A DNA stretch of 15,545 nucleotides. Source: Candidatus Methanomethylophilaceae archaeon. Lineage in GTDB: Archaea > Thermoplasmatota > Thermoplasmata > Methanomassiliicoccales > Methanomethylophilaceae. Below the pieces are notes generated by a model. That model saw only the letters and a program-made list of their open reading frames with translations. It was not told the DNA's origin and ran no database searches. Of this stretch, positions 1 through 6,669 are shown piece after piece (within the stretch, counting starts at the first letter, position 1; each line of letters begins with the position of its first letter). The DNA lies in the NCBI GenBank assembly GCA_016296195.1, contig JAEDJU010000020.1, positions 1 to 15,545 of the forward strand, given 5' to 3'. The position numbers and the translations under genes were made by a program.

Positions 1-401
1 AGGTTCGAACCTTCTACGGTGTCGTAACCGCGTTCGACATATCCCCCATCCGAGGGTGCAATAAATGATGCGTGTAGGTTCATGACCAGCCACTGGGCAC
101 CGGATCCACTGTACACCAGACCATCACCGACGATCGAGATGTTTTCCGTCACGAGGTCGCCGGATATGGTGACATTGCCCTGGGTCCTCTGGACCACATC
201 ATCGTCGCTGTACAGGAGGATGCATGCCGACACCAGGGTTATCGCCACGAGGAGGATCGCTATGGCGATCTTCGAAACGTCCCTCGAACTCCCTCCATCC
301 ACCGACCGAGATGAAGGGACGAATGACGACACAGGTGCACCGCATCCGCTGCAGAACCTTGCCTCCGGAGGAAGCTCCTTCCCGCACATGCGACAGAACA
401 T
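1..401 (-). CDS. Zinc-ribbon single-span membrane protein (partial, C-terminus beyond the left edge)
   Basis: Open reading frame from the ATG at 401 down to the window edge without a stop; 133 residues are visible. Residues 1-21 form a short zinc ribbon with Cys3, Cys6, Cys17 and Cys20 (C-x2-C ... C-x2-C), of the type often seen at the start of archaeal membrane proteins. A polar, Ser-rich linker follows, then one hydrophobic segment at about residues 44-64, then a hydrophilic region that begins at about 65 and would lie outside the cell if the zinc ribbon is cytoplasmic. The product is therefore probably a membrane-anchored protein with an extracytoplasmic domain of unknown function. It begins 46 nt after the stop of the SIMPL-domain gene on the same strand, so the two are probably co-transcribed. 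A TTG three codons upstream is an alternative start. The function is not recognised. Confidence 0.7.
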   Translation of the reverse strand, partial: MFCRMCGKELPPEARFCSGCGAPVSSFVPSSRSVDGGSSRDVSKIAIAILLVAITLVSACILLYSDDDVVQRTQGNVTISGDLVTENISIVGDGLVYSGSGAQWLVMNLHASFIAPSDGGYVERGYDTVEGSN

Positions 402-447
402 GGAACTCAATGACCCGCTGTGTTACTTAACGCTGATGTCGGATTGC

Positions 448-1062
448 TCAGATGATCTCCCACTCGATGAGGACCTCGTCCGTGAACTCCAAACTCTCCG
501 GAACGATGTCGGCCAAACCGTTAACCGACCTGTCGCACATCATCAGCGGCCTCATGCCATCCTGTCCGTAACGTATCGATATTATGGAGCCCAGACCGAC
601 ACGGGCGACGGTCGTTATCTGCTCCGCCTTGGAAATGGCATCGGCTACAGCAGATCTGCGCGCATCCTCCTCCGCGGAGGCCTTGTCGGCCAAGGCGAAC
701 TCCGTGGAGAACCTGGGGCATCCGTCACCGGACAGGGCACCGAGGATCCTGTTGACCGTGTCCGAGTCGCATCCGACCTCAATCCTCATGGAGTGTATGT
801 ATTCGAACCCCCTCAGAACCTGCCTGCGGCCATCGTCCTCGTATTCGTAATGGGGCCTGACGGACACGGACACGGACCTGAGGATCTCCGAATCGAATCC
901 GGATTCCATCAACCTCATCCTCAGAGGCGATATGCATGTGACCGACCTGTCCACCGCCTCATCGTATGTGTCGCATACATCCTGCACCACACCGTTGAGC
1001 CTCACCGTGTCGGGCCTCACACGGACCCTCCCCTCACCCTTGACGGATATCGTCCTTTCCAT
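448..1062 (-). CDS. SIMPL-domain (DUF541) protein
   Basis: A 204-residue protein. The N-terminal pattern ISVKGEGRVRVRPDTVRL is typical of the SIMPL/DUF541 family (name from 'signalling molecule that associates with mouse pelle-like kinase'; bacterial relatives include oxidative-stress defence proteins and BP26). The rest fits the family: a mixed alpha/beta pattern and a helix near residues 130-150 rich in Ala, Asp and Glu. No signal peptide or membrane segment is visible, so the product appears cytoplasmic, whereas many bacterial members are exported. I chose the ATG at 1062 because the conserved domain starts directly after it and a GTGATG ribosome-binding-like sequence lies upstream. In-frame GTG (1077) and ATG (1074) would add 4-5 residues and could serve as leaderless starts. 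A TATA-like element lies at 1106-1116. The biochemical function of the family is not established. Confidence 0.75.
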   Translation of the reverse strand: MERTISVKGEGRVRVRPDTVRLNGVVQDVCDTYDEAVDRSVTCISPLRMRLMESGFDSEILRSVSVSVRPHYEYEDDGRRQVLRGFEYIHSMRIEVGCDSDTVNRILGALSGDGCPRFSTEFALADKASAEEDARRSAVADAISKAEQITTVARVGLGSIISIRYGQDGMRPLMMCDRSVNGLADIVPESLEFTDEVLIEWEII

Positions 1063-1105
1063 GATGGATGTCATCACAAGGGAAATGATAATCCTCTCTA
1101 CTGAC

Positions 1106-1116
1106 GTTTATGTATC
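1106..1116 (-). promoter_or_regulatory. TATA-like promoter of the SIMPL gene
   Basis: On the minus strand this reads GATACATAAAC, centred about 25 nt before the expected transcript start near 1086. It lies back to back with the catalase promoter. Weak match, assigned by position. Confidence 0.4.
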
Positions 1117-1143
1117 ATAGTAGACAGACCATACTAGAATCAT

Positions 1144-1159
1144 ACACCACGTTCGGTGT
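1144..1159. promoter_or_regulatory. Dyad in the SIMPL/catalase divergent region (candidate operator)
   Basis: Perfect 5-bp inverted repeat ACACC - 6 nt - GGTGT, located about 12 bp upstream of the catalase TATA element between the two divergent promoters. Position and symmetry suit a dimeric regulator, but a repeat this short can occur by chance. Confidence 0.3.
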
Positions 1160-1170
1160 TGTTCTGTCAC

Positions 1171-1179
1171 TTTTATTTA
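1171..1179 (+). promoter_or_regulatory. TATA box of the catalase gene
   Basis: TTTTATTTA centred about 27 nt upstream of the ATG at 1202 in an AT-rich stretch. The spacing implies that transcription starts at or next to the ATG, so the mRNA is probably leaderless. No Shine-Dalgarno sequence is seen before the ATG, which agrees. Confidence 0.55.
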
Positions 1180-1201
1180 CATGTCAAATTAATTTAGTGA
1201 T

Positions 1202-2710
1202 ATGGTTGATAACACCAATCTCACCACGAAGGGTGGGTCACCCGTACCTGACACCAACAATTCCCTGACTGCAGGGAAGCGTGGGCCCATGATGCTCCAG
1301 GACGTCTGGTTCCTGGAAAAAATGGGCCACTTCGACAGAGAGGTCATCCCCGAGAGACGTATGCACGCTAAAGGATCTGGTGCGTTCGGTAAATTCACCG
1401 TCACACACGACATCACACGTTACACTAAAGCGAAGCTCTTCTCAGAGGTTGGGAAGGAGACTCCTGTGTTCGTCAGGTTCTCAACCGTTGCCGGAGAAAG
1501 GGGAGCTGCGGACGCAGAACGTGACATCAGGGGATTCGCTGTCAAGTTCTACACCGAGGAGGGTAACTGGGACCTGGTCGGTAACAACACACCCGTGTTC
1601 TTCATCAGGGATGCACTCAGATTCCCCGACCTCAACCATGCGGTCAAGAGGGATCCGAAGACCAACATGCGTTCCGCACAGAACAACTGGGATTTCTGGA
1701 CCATGATACCCGAAGCCCTACACCAGGTCACGATCGTCATGTCCGACCGTGGAATCCCGTATTCCTACAGGTACATGCACGGATTCGGAAGCCACACATA
1801 CAGCATGATCAACGAGGCTGGCGAACGTGTATGGGTCAAATACCACTGGGTCTGCCAGCAGGGGATCAAGAACCTCTCCGATCAGGAGGCAGAGGAGCTC
1901 ATCGGAAAGGACAGGGAGAGCAGCCAGCACGACCTGTTCGATGCTATCGAGCGCGGGGAGTATCCCAAGTGGACACTGAAGATCCAGGTTATGACCGAGG
2001 AGCAGGCACGCAACCACCATGAGAACCCCTTCGACATCACCAAGGTGTGGAAACATGGCGAGTATCCGCTCATCGAGGTAGGAGAATTGGAGCTCAACAG
2101 GAATCCCGAGAACTACTTCGCAGATGTGGAGCAGGCGGCATTCGCACCCACCAACCTTGTACCCGGACTCGGCCTCTCACCCGACAAGCTCCTCCAGGGA
2201 AGGATCTTCGCATACGGTGATGCACAGAGGTATAGACTTGGAGTCAACCACAACCTCATCCCCGTCAACGCACCCAAATGCCCAGTTAACTCATATCACC
2301 GCGACGGTGCCATGAGGGTGGATGGGAACTACGGGTCACGCATATCATACATCCCCAACAGCTACGGTGAGTGGAAGGAGAACGGAACCGAGGAACCCCC
2401 GCTTCCGATGGAGGGAGACATCGCCCGCTACGATCCAGGAGAGGATAAGGACGATGATGTCTTCTACCAGGTAGGAGACCTGTACAGACTCCTTGCAGAG
2501 GACAAGAAACAGCTCCTGATCGAGAACACCGCTAGGAACATCGCACCGGTCACTGAGAACATCAAGTATCGCCATGCGGTCCACTGCTACAAGGCGGACA
2601 AGGACTATGGATTCCGTATTGCCGATGCACTCTCCCTTGACAGGTCCAAGGTGGAGGAGCTGGCAAAGCTCGAGGAATCCGAACTCCAGAAGGCCACCTG
2701 GTCATCCTGA
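1202..2710 (+). CDS. katA: Monofunctional heme catalase
   Basis: A 502-residue heme catalase that converts hydrogen peroxide to water and oxygen. It has the small-subunit (clade 3-like) length, with no C-terminal flavodoxin-like domain. The active-site motif around His55 ([13 protein letters not shown]) is intact, the catalytic Asn128 sits in [12 protein letters not shown], and the proximal heme ligand Tyr338 lies in [14 protein letters not shown]. The spacing of His to Asn (73 residues) equals that of human catalase His75 to Asn148. No signal peptide is seen, so it is cytoplasmic. The sequence is full-length without frameshift. It is expressed from its own promoter, divergent from the SIMPL gene, and ends 2 bp from the stop of the convergent 188-aa gene. 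In a methanogen expected to be strictly anaerobic and without cytochromes this is an oxygen-defence gene, probably of bacterial origin (inference), and its heme source is an open question. Confidence 0.97.
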   Translation: MVDNTNLTTKGGSPVPDTNNSLTAGKRGPMMLQDVWFLEKMGHFDREVIPERRMHAKGSGAFGKFTVTHDITRYTKAKLFSEVGKETPVFVRFSTVAGERGAADAERDIRGFAVKFYTEEGNWDLVGNNTPVFFIRDALRFPDLNHAVKRDPKTNMRSAQNNWDFWTMIPEALHQVTIVMSDRGIPYSYRYMHGFGSHTYSMINEAGERVWVKYHWVCQQGIKNLSDQEAEELIGKDRESSQHDLFDAIERGEYPKWTLKIQVMTEEQARNHHENPFDITKVWKHGEYPLIEVGELELNRNPENYFADVEQAAFAPTNLVPGLGLSPDKLLQGRIFAYGDAQRYRLGVNHNLIPVNAPKCPVNSYHRDGAMRVDGNYGSRISYIPNSYGEWKENGTEEPPLPMEGDIARYDPGEDKDDDVFYQVGDLYRLLAEDKKQLLIENTARNIAPVTENIKYRHAVHCYKADKDYGFRIADALSLDRSKVEELAKLEESELQKATWSS

Positions 2711-2712
2711 TC

Positions 2713-3279
2713 TCAAACGGGCCTTCGAGGCCCACCTTCCGTCCGGGGATCCACCTCGGACGGTTCACTTCTCATGAACGATTCGGAGAAAAGCATCAGC
2801 TCTCCCTCCTCCACATGGTCGACCTCACGGAAACGGGACCTGTCCAGGACCTCAATGTAATAAGGTCTGAGATCCGAGACCGCGGTCACACGCATACATG
2901 TCTCATGGCGGGACACCTTCGCCCAACAGAAACCATCCGTGGCTATACCCATCCTCGACCCATCGGTACGCATGGCGGCCATAACCCTGGATGATGCATG
3001 GGAGAGAGGACTGTTCATCGGTGATGCGGCCATCGCCAATCCCGGAACACAGCCATCCGCAACATCATAGGAGGAAATCCTGCCGTATCCGAGATTCTCC
3101 ATCATCGGCAGGATCAGTACACGGAGAGTCAGGTACAACGGATCCTCTCCGGAACGTATGTCCTTGTAGGATGGGGCATGGTTACCCGAGATCACCTTAC
3201 CGGCCTTCCTGTGACCGAGACATCTGTCCAGTTCGGACAAAGCACACTCCATGGTGCTCCTGAATATTTCGGACTCCAT
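2713..3279 (-). CDS. Hypothetical protein, possibly a degenerate HsdR-N-like fold
   Basis: A 188-residue protein I do not recognise with confidence. The middle (about residues 50-150) has a pattern reminiscent of the N-terminal region of type I restriction R subunits and related proteins: a hydrophobic helix ending LILPMMENLGYGRI (compare 'I.PlL..LGy'), then a later GIATDGFCWAKV (compare 'GilTnG..W'). The acidic/lysine residues of a PD-(D/E)XK nuclease are not evident: the expected E-x-K strand instead reads PGLAMAAS. If related, it would be inactive. The C-terminal 20 residues are charged and Pro/Gly-rich, partly because they encode the hairpins facing catalase. A TATA box 25 nt ahead of the ATG (3301-3307) supports this start and a leaderless mRNA. 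There is no membrane segment. The gene stands alone between catalase and the tRNA genes. Confidence 0.6.
   Translation of the reverse strand: MESEIFRSTMECALSELDRCLGHRKAGKVISGNHAPSYKDIRSGEDPLYLTLRVLILPMMENLGYGRISSYDVADGCVPGLAMAASPMNSPLSHASSRVMAAMRTDGSRMGIATDGFCWAKVSRHETCMRVTAVSDLRPYYIEVLDRSRFREVDHVEEGELMLFSESFMRSEPSEVDPRTEGGPRRPV
2719..2763 (+). terminator. Two hairpins after catalase, inside the convergent gene
   Basis: Beginning 8 nt after the catalase stop there is a perfect hairpin, GGGCCT-TCG-AGGCCC (2719-2733), then a second perfect inverted repeat CCGTCCG - 11 nt - CGGACGG (2739-2763). No T-run follows. Both lie within the last codons of the opposing gene. They could stabilise or end the catalase transcript and limit convergent transcription. 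Confidence 0.45.
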
Positions 3280-3300
3280 GTGTGACCGACTGGAGCACGC

Positions 3301-3307
3301 TTTATAG
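3301..3307 (-). promoter_or_regulatory. TATA box of the 188-aa hypothetical gene
   Basis: CTATAAA on the minus strand, centred about 25 nt before the ATG at 3279. The spacing predicts a leaderless transcript. Confidence 0.55.
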
Positions 3308-3362
3308 GCATGACATCAACAGATAACCGAAAATACCGAAAGTGGTCGGATACGGTGATATG

Positions 3363-3369
3363 GAAAAAA
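3363..3369 (-). terminator. T-run after the first tRNA-Pro
   Basis: On the minus strand TTTTTT begins 8 nt after the CCA end of the tRNA at 3377. Archaeal RNA polymerase terminates at such T-runs without a hairpin. The second tRNA copy (3558-3633) has no comparable run close behind it. Confidence 0.45.
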
Positions 3370-3376
3370 CACGGAG

Positions 3377-3452
3377 TGGTGGGCCCGCCCAGATTTGAAC
3401 TGGAGTTACGTGCACCCCAAGCACGAAGGATACCAAGCTACCCCACGGGCCC
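3377..3452 (-). tRNA. tRNA-Pro (anticodon GGG), copy 1
   Basis: A 76-nt gene with acceptor stem GGGCCCG paired to CGGGCCC, discriminator A and an encoded CCA end. The anticodon arm is CGTGC-TTGGGGT-GCACG, giving anticodon GGG (reads CCC/CCU proline codons). The T arm is CCAGT-TCAAATC-TGG-type, with GTTCAAATC present. No intron is seen. A TATA box lies 30 nt upstream (3478-3486). The sequence is identical to copy 2 at 3558-3633. Confidence 0.95.
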
Positions 3453-3477
3453 AACAAGGCTGGGCAAGTGGTTATGA

Positions 3478-3486
3478 TTTATATAA
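3478..3486 (-). promoter_or_regulatory. TATA box of tRNA-Pro copy 1
   Basis: TTATATAAA on the minus strand, centred 30 nt before the first base of the tRNA at 3452. Near-perfect archaeal TATA sequence. Confidence 0.6.
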
Positions 3487-3557
3487 TTACGCACAAGCGG
3501 AAAGACCGGTACGATGATGTTCGAAAGGATGTGACAATCTGATCAGAAGGATTGGAG

Positions 3558-3633
3558 TGGTGGGCCCGCCCAGATTTGAACTGGAGTTACGTGCACCCCA
3601 AGCACGAAGGATACCAAGCTACCCCACGGGCCC
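3558..3633 (-). tRNA. tRNA-Pro (anticodon GGG), copy 2
   Basis: Identical over all 76 nt, including the encoded CCA, to the copy at 3377-3452. It has the same acceptor stem, GGG anticodon and T arm. It has its own TATA-like element (3659-3668) at the same 30-nt distance. The two copies are separated by 105 bp, and the flanking sequence is not duplicated beyond a few bases. Confidence 0.95.
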
Positions 3634-3658
3634 ATGCAAAACGGGGAAACAGGTTTTC

Positions 3659-3668
3659 ATTTAAAAAG
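3659..3668 (-). promoter_or_regulatory. TATA-like promoter of tRNA-Pro copy 2
   Basis: CTTTTTAAAT on the minus strand, centred 30 nt ahead of the tRNA start at 3633, the same distance as in copy 1. It shares bases with the T-run of the rpoN terminator. Confidence 0.45.
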
Positions 3669-3706
3669 TTAACGCTTCCGGCGGTACCTGGATACCGACC
3701 GGAAGC
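3663..3706 (-). terminator. Hairpin terminator of the rpl18e-rplM-rpsI-rpoN operon
   Basis: Directly after rpoN on the minus strand, GCTTCCGG pairs perfectly with CCGGAAGC, and an inner CGGTA/TACCG stem closes a 6-nt loop with a single bulged base between the stems (3674-3706). A TTTTT run follows at 3663-3667. It looks like an intrinsic-type terminator and would keep the ribosomal transcript from running into the tRNA genes. Confidence 0.75.
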
Positions 3707-3714
3707 TTCGAGTT

Positions 3715-3906
3715 TCATCCGAGAGGAGCAATCTCCCCGATCAGGTCAGCATGGGAGACGATCATCCTGCGGCAGCAGTATCTCTCGAATCCAAGATCAT
3801 CAAGGATGGCCTTGGGATCCTCGCCCTGCTGCTTGCGTTTGACGTACTCGGGGTAGGCTGAGCCCACGACCTTTCCGCATGTGAAACATCTCACCGGAAT
3901 TATCAT
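3715..3906 (-). CDS. rpoN: DNA-directed RNA polymerase subunit N (Rpo10)
   Basis: A 63-residue protein, full length for archaeal RpoN, homologous to eukaryotic Rpb10. It starts [15 protein letters not shown], the family signature. The zinc ligands are Cys7, Cys10 and the adjacent pair Cys44-Cys45 (RYCCRRM). It helps assemble the Rpo3/Rpo11/Rpo12 platform of RNA polymerase. It is the last gene of the L18e-L13-S9 operon, the usual archaeal position. An AGGTGAT ribosome binding site (3910-3916) lies 3 nt before the ATG and shares a base with the rpsI stop codon, so translation is probably coupled. A strong terminator follows. Confidence 0.97.
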   Translation of the reverse strand: MIIPVRCFTCGKVVGSAYPEYVKRKQQGEDPKAILDDLGFERYCCRRMIVSHADLIGEIAPLG

Positions 3907-3915
3907 GCTATCACC

Positions 3916-4317
3916 TTAACGGTACGACTTCTGCTTCTTGGCACGGGCACCGGGTCCGAGGGGGTTCTTGGGCAGTTTCCTCCTGTCATCGTTGATGATG
4001 AGGGTCCTGTCATATGCCCTGAAGATTGCCTCGAGCTCCTCGTCCTTGTAGAACTCAACGAGTCCCCTGGCGATGGCGGTCCTTGCAGCTGCGGCCTGAC
4101 CCATGACTCCTCCACCGTTGACGGTGACGGCGATGTCGACCTTCTCTGCTTTCTCGGGGACCAGACCGAGGGGCTCCTCGATCTTGAGCCTTGCCAGCTC
4201 AGGTGTGAAGACGTTGATGGGGATGCTGTTGATGGTGACCTTTCCGTTACCCTCTTTGACAACAGCCCTGGCGATGGCGGTCTTCCTCTTTCCGCTTGTG
4301 TTTACGCACTCGACCAT
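3916..4317 (-). CDS. rpsI: Small ribosomal subunit protein uS9
   Basis: A 133-residue archaeal S9. It starts MVECVNTSGKRKTAIARA and ends with the conserved basic tail GPGARAKKQKSYR, which reaches toward the P-site tRNA in the 30S subunit. The internal motif NGGGVMGQAAAARTAIARGL is typical of the family. The start is set by a GAGATGAT ribosome binding site (4321-4328) that overlaps the stop codon of rplM at 4322-4324. It lies third in the operon, with a few nucleotides to each neighbour, and is therefore expected to be translationally coupled to both. Confidence 0.97.
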   Translation of the reverse strand: MVECVNTSGKRKTAIARAVVKEGNGKVTINSIPINVFTPELARLKIEEPLGLVPEKAEKVDIAVTVNGGGVMGQAAAARTAIARGLVEFYKDEELEAIFRAYDRTLIINDDRRKLPKNPLGPGARAKKQKSYR

Positions 4318-4321
4318 GGGA

Positions 4322-4747
4322 TCATCTCACATTGGAACCCAGGAATTTGGAAACGGCTCCCAGGGTTGTGTATTTGCCGGTGATCTTTCTGTTTGCCTCT
4401 GCGGGCCTCTCCTTCTCGCAGTCCTCGAACTGCTTGGGGGTTCCGACAAAGACATGGAGCCTCCTGTAGGCGTCCCTTCCGCTGGTGGTTGTCCAGGGAA
4501 TCATTCCCCTGACGCACCTCTTGAAGAGAAGATCGGCCCTGCGGGGGTAGAACGGTCCCTTCCTCTTGGTGGTGTCTCCACGGTCGACCTTTGCCTTGAA
4601 GTCTGCGAAGACGTTCTCCTTGACTCCGGTGATGACGATGGCCTCGGCATTGAGAACGACGACTTCCTCGCCGCCCATGATCTTCTCGGCGACGACACTT
4701 GCGAGCCTGCCGTGGATGAGATTCCTTCCGTCGATAATTGTAACCAT
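4322..4747 (-). CDS. rplM: Large ribosomal subunit protein uL13
   Basis: A 141-residue archaeal L13, starting MVTIIDGRNLIHGRLASVVA and carrying the family patterns KRKGPFYPRRAD and VRGMIPWTTTSGRDAYRRL. I chose the ATG at 4747 because a perfect AGGTGAT ribosome binding site (4752-4758) lies 4 nt upstream. An in-frame GTG at 4756 would add three residues but falls inside that site. The stop codon of rpl18e (4753-4755) lies within the ribosome binding site, so ribosomes finishing L18e land on the L13 start. A component of the 50S subunit; second gene of the operon. Confidence 0.96.
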   Translation of the reverse strand: MVTIIDGRNLIHGRLASVVAEKIMGGEEVVVLNAEAIVITGVKENVFADFKAKVDRGDTTKRKGPFYPRRADLLFKRCVRGMIPWTTTSGRDAYRRLHVFVGTPKQFEDCEKERPAEANRKITGKYTTLGAVSKFLGSNVR

Positions 4748-4752
4748 CCAAA

Positions 4753-5109
4753 TCACCTCATGATCCTGACACCGGTTCCCTTGGGGTTGGCATCGGCCAG
4801 CTCCTCGATGGACAGTGTCTTTCCGCCTGCAGCCACGATTGCCTTTGCGGCAGCCTCGGAGAAGCTGTATGCGGCTACGGTGATCTTCTTGCTGATTTCG
4901 CCTGCTGCGAGAACTTTTCCAGGGACGATGATTGTCTCTCCGTCCTTGGCATATCTCTCAAGTTTGCTGAGATTCGCTTCGGCCCAGTTCTTTTTGGGTT
5001 TCTCGAGCCTAAGCGCGATGTCTCGCCAGATGGCAGCGTCTGTCTCCCTTGTCTTGGCCTTGAGGTTGTCAATGGTTGCGACAAGCTGAGGGTTTGTCTT
5101 GCTGTTCAT
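4753..5109 (-). CDS. rpl18e: Large ribosomal subunit protein eL18 (L18e)
   Basis: A 118-residue archaeal L18e: starts MNSKTNPQLVATIDNLKAK, contains the family-typical IWRDIALRLEKPKKNWAEAN and VPGKVLAAGEISKKITVAAY, and ends KGTGVRIMR. It belongs to the archaeal/eukaryotic L18e-L15 family of the large subunit. It is the first gene of the operon here and has its own promoter (TATA at 5157-5164) with a predicted leader of about 25 nt. In many other archaea rpoD precedes it, but here a MATE transporter does. The ATG at 5109 is the only start that fits the conserved N-terminus. Confidence 0.96.
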   Translation of the reverse strand: MNSKTNPQLVATIDNLKAKTRETDAAIWRDIALRLEKPKKNWAEANLSKLERYAKDGETIIVPGKVLAAGEISKKITVAAYSFSEAAAKAIVAAGGKTLSIEELADANPKGTGVRIMR

Positions 5110-5156
5110 ATTTCTGACTCTCCCGACATTGGGTAACGCTCGTATACAGGTGTCGG

Positions 5157-5164
5157 ATATAAAA
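5157..5164 (-). promoter_or_regulatory. TATA box of the rpl18e operon
   Basis: TTTTATAT on the minus strand, placing the transcript start near 5134 and giving a short leader before the ATG at 5109. It lies just after the MATE stop codon (5171-5173) with no terminator between, so some MATE transcription may continue into the ribosomal operon. Confidence 0.55.
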
Positions 5165-5170
5165 GTTAGC

Positions 5171-6547
5171 TTAAGCCGATGGTGTACGACAACCTCTCAC
5201 GAGACCGCGGAGTGTGATCACAGCCCATCCTCCGATGATGGCCGCACCGATGATCTCGGAAACGGTCATCCCCCACCACAGGTAGGAGAGGATGCCGAAG
5301 CCCGCGAGGATACCGCATATGGGAACCCTCAGGAGATTCATGATCAGGGTGGAGATCAGGGACCTCACGCCCATGCCCAGGGATTGGAACATACCGGACG
5401 AGACGAAACTCACGGTGATGAATGGGAGAAACACGGCACCGATCCTGAGGAAGTCCACCATCTCCGGGGCGAGGGATGATGTAGCCTCGGAATATGTGAA
5501 CAACAGGACGATCGCAGGTGCGGCCACGAGTGTGAAGACGGTGAGGGCCAGCATGAAGACCGTTCCGATCCTCAGACTGTAGGTGAACGTCTCACGGAAC
5601 TTGTCCATCCTCCCGGCACCGTATGCGGCCGCACATATAGGCACGATGGAGAAACCGAATGCCATCGCGGGGATCATGAGCATGTCCAACGCCCTCCACC
5701 CTGTGGAGTAGATGGCTATGCCATCGACCGGATCGACGGTCAATATGATCTGGTTCATGATCAGTGCAGTGATGGACATGACGATCATCTCCATGGATGC
5801 GGGTATGCCGACCCTCAGGATGTCGGCATCCAGGGAACGGTTGAAACGGAATCCGCGCAGGGGGATGCGGACAAAGGTGTCCTTGCGGATGTAGTACCAG
5901 TAGATGCCGAAGACCATGGATGACGACATGGCGATGCATGTGGCCCACGCGGCACCTGCCAGACCCCATCCGAGAACATAGATGAATATCGGATCCAGGA
6001 TGATGTTGAGGACAGCTGCGAACAGCTGGAGGACCATCGACCTCTTGGATGCCCCCTCGGCACGGAGCAGTGCACTGAACATGGCGGAGACCATGATTAA
6101 CGGGATGCATACGAACAGAGGCAGGGAATACTCCAGACATTCGGCCAGATAGTCCCCGGCACCCGAGATGACCATGGCGGGTTCCGCGAACATGGTAAAG
6201 ATGACCGCAAGGATGAGGCCTGCCAGCAGGGACATCATTATGGTCTGGGATGCGACCCTGTTCGTACCGTCGTAATCACCGGCTCCGAGACGCCTTGCCA
6301 AGGCCTGTGACGCACCCACGCCGATACCGTTGCCTATCCCCATGACGATGAAGAAGAACGGGAATGCCACACCCGTGGCGGCCAGAGCGGCCGTTCCGAG
6401 ACCGGAGACCCATATGGCATCGACGATGTTGTTGGCGGACTGGACCACGGTGGCCACGATCATCGGTATCGCCATGGCGATGAGGGCCTTCCTCGGGTCC
6501 CCGAGCATCGTCTTCACATCATCGGTGAGCTCCCTGTCGCACTCCAT
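5171..6547 (-). CDS. MATE-family multidrug/cation antiporter
   Basis: A 458-residue polytopic membrane protein of the multidrug and toxic compound extrusion (MATE) family, which exports drugs or metabolites in exchange for Na+ or H+. Its N-terminal part (after the cytoplasmic MECDRELTDDVKTMLGDPRK) reads ALIAMAIPMIVATVVQSANN and then GVGASQALARRLGAGDYDGT, the family's classic TM1-TM2 and loop pattern; a related pattern occurs again in the second half (GFSIVPICAAAYGAGRMDKF). About 12 hydrophobic segments can be traced, in two six-helix halves. I chose the ATG at 6547 because a TATA element lies 25 nt upstream and the extended frame to a TTG at 6661 would add 38 residues unlike the family. The substrate cannot be told from sequence. 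It is divergent from the endonuclease-IV-like gene. Confidence 0.93.
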   Translation of the reverse strand: MECDRELTDDVKTMLGDPRKALIAMAIPMIVATVVQSANNIVDAIWVSGLGTAALAATGVAFPFFFIVMGIGNGIGVGASQALARRLGAGDYDGTNRVASQTIMMSLLAGLILAVIFTMFAEPAMVISGAGDYLAECLEYSLPLFVCIPLIMVSAMFSALLRAEGASKRSMVLQLFAAVLNIILDPIFIYVLGWGLAGAAWATCIAMSSSMVFGIYWYYIRKDTFVRIPLRGFRFNRSLDADILRVGIPASMEMIVMSITALIMNQIILTVDPVDGIAIYSTGWRALDMLMIPAMAFGFSIVPICAAAYGAGRMDKFRETFTYSLRIGTVFMLALTVFTLVAAPAIVLLFTYSEATSSLAPEMVDFLRIGAVFLPFITVSFVSSGMFQSLGMGVRSLISTLIMNLLRVPICGILAGFGILSYLWWGMTVSEIIGAAIIGGWAVITLRGLVRGCRTPSA

Positions 6548-6567
6548 GGTACATAGACTGGGGCCCA

Positions 6568-6578
6568 GGTATATGAAG
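6568..6578 (-). promoter_or_regulatory. TATA box of the MATE gene
   Basis: CTTCATATACC on the minus strand, centred about 25 nt before the ATG at 6547, predicting a leaderless mRNA. Confidence 0.5.
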
Positions 6579-6624
6579 ACCGCACGGACGGATGCCGGGA
6601 CATCCGCATGCCGACATGCAATGC

Positions 6625-6640
6625 CGGTGCATCGGTGCAT
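6625..6640. repeat. Tandem 8-bp repeat in the MATE/TIM-barrel divergent region
   Basis: CGGTGCAT occurs twice head to tail (6625-6632, 6633-6640) about 22 bp upstream of the TATA element at 6662, in an intergenic stretch that also holds other GCAT-containing words. A candidate operator for one or both divergent genes. Confidence 0.45.
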
Positions 6641-6661
6641 TATTTCGCGCGTGCGCACCAA

Positions 6662-6669
6662 TATTTATA
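6662..6669 (+). promoter_or_regulatory. TATA box of the endonuclease-IV-like/hxlB operon
   Basis: TATTTATA centred about 35 nt before the ATG at 6701, giving a predicted leader of about 10 nt. Confidence 0.55.

Larger units (their letters stand above)
3373..3634. repeat. 81-bp direct repeat made of the two tRNA-Pro genes
   Basis: 3373-3453 and 3554-3634 are identical and in the same orientation, offset by 181 bp. The identity stops within 5 bases of either end of the tRNA, so only the tRNA itself is duplicated or kept uniform by gene conversion. Confidence 0.85.

Noticed and set aside
82..1104. A 340-codon open frame on the plus strand
   Set aside because: Antisense to the SIMPL and zinc-ribbon genes, which have recognisable domains.
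3453..3557. Mobile element between the two tRNA-Pro genes
   Set aside because: Only 105 bp of non-coding sequence with a promoter; no integrase, inverted repeats or target duplication beyond the tRNA itself.
4103..5089. A 328-codon open frame on the plus strand
   Set aside because: Antisense to rpsI, rplM and rpl18e.
6548..6661. N-terminal extension of the MATE protein from a TTG start
   Set aside because: The 38 added residues are unlike MATE proteins, and a TATA box 25 nt before the ATG at 6547 fits the shorter form.
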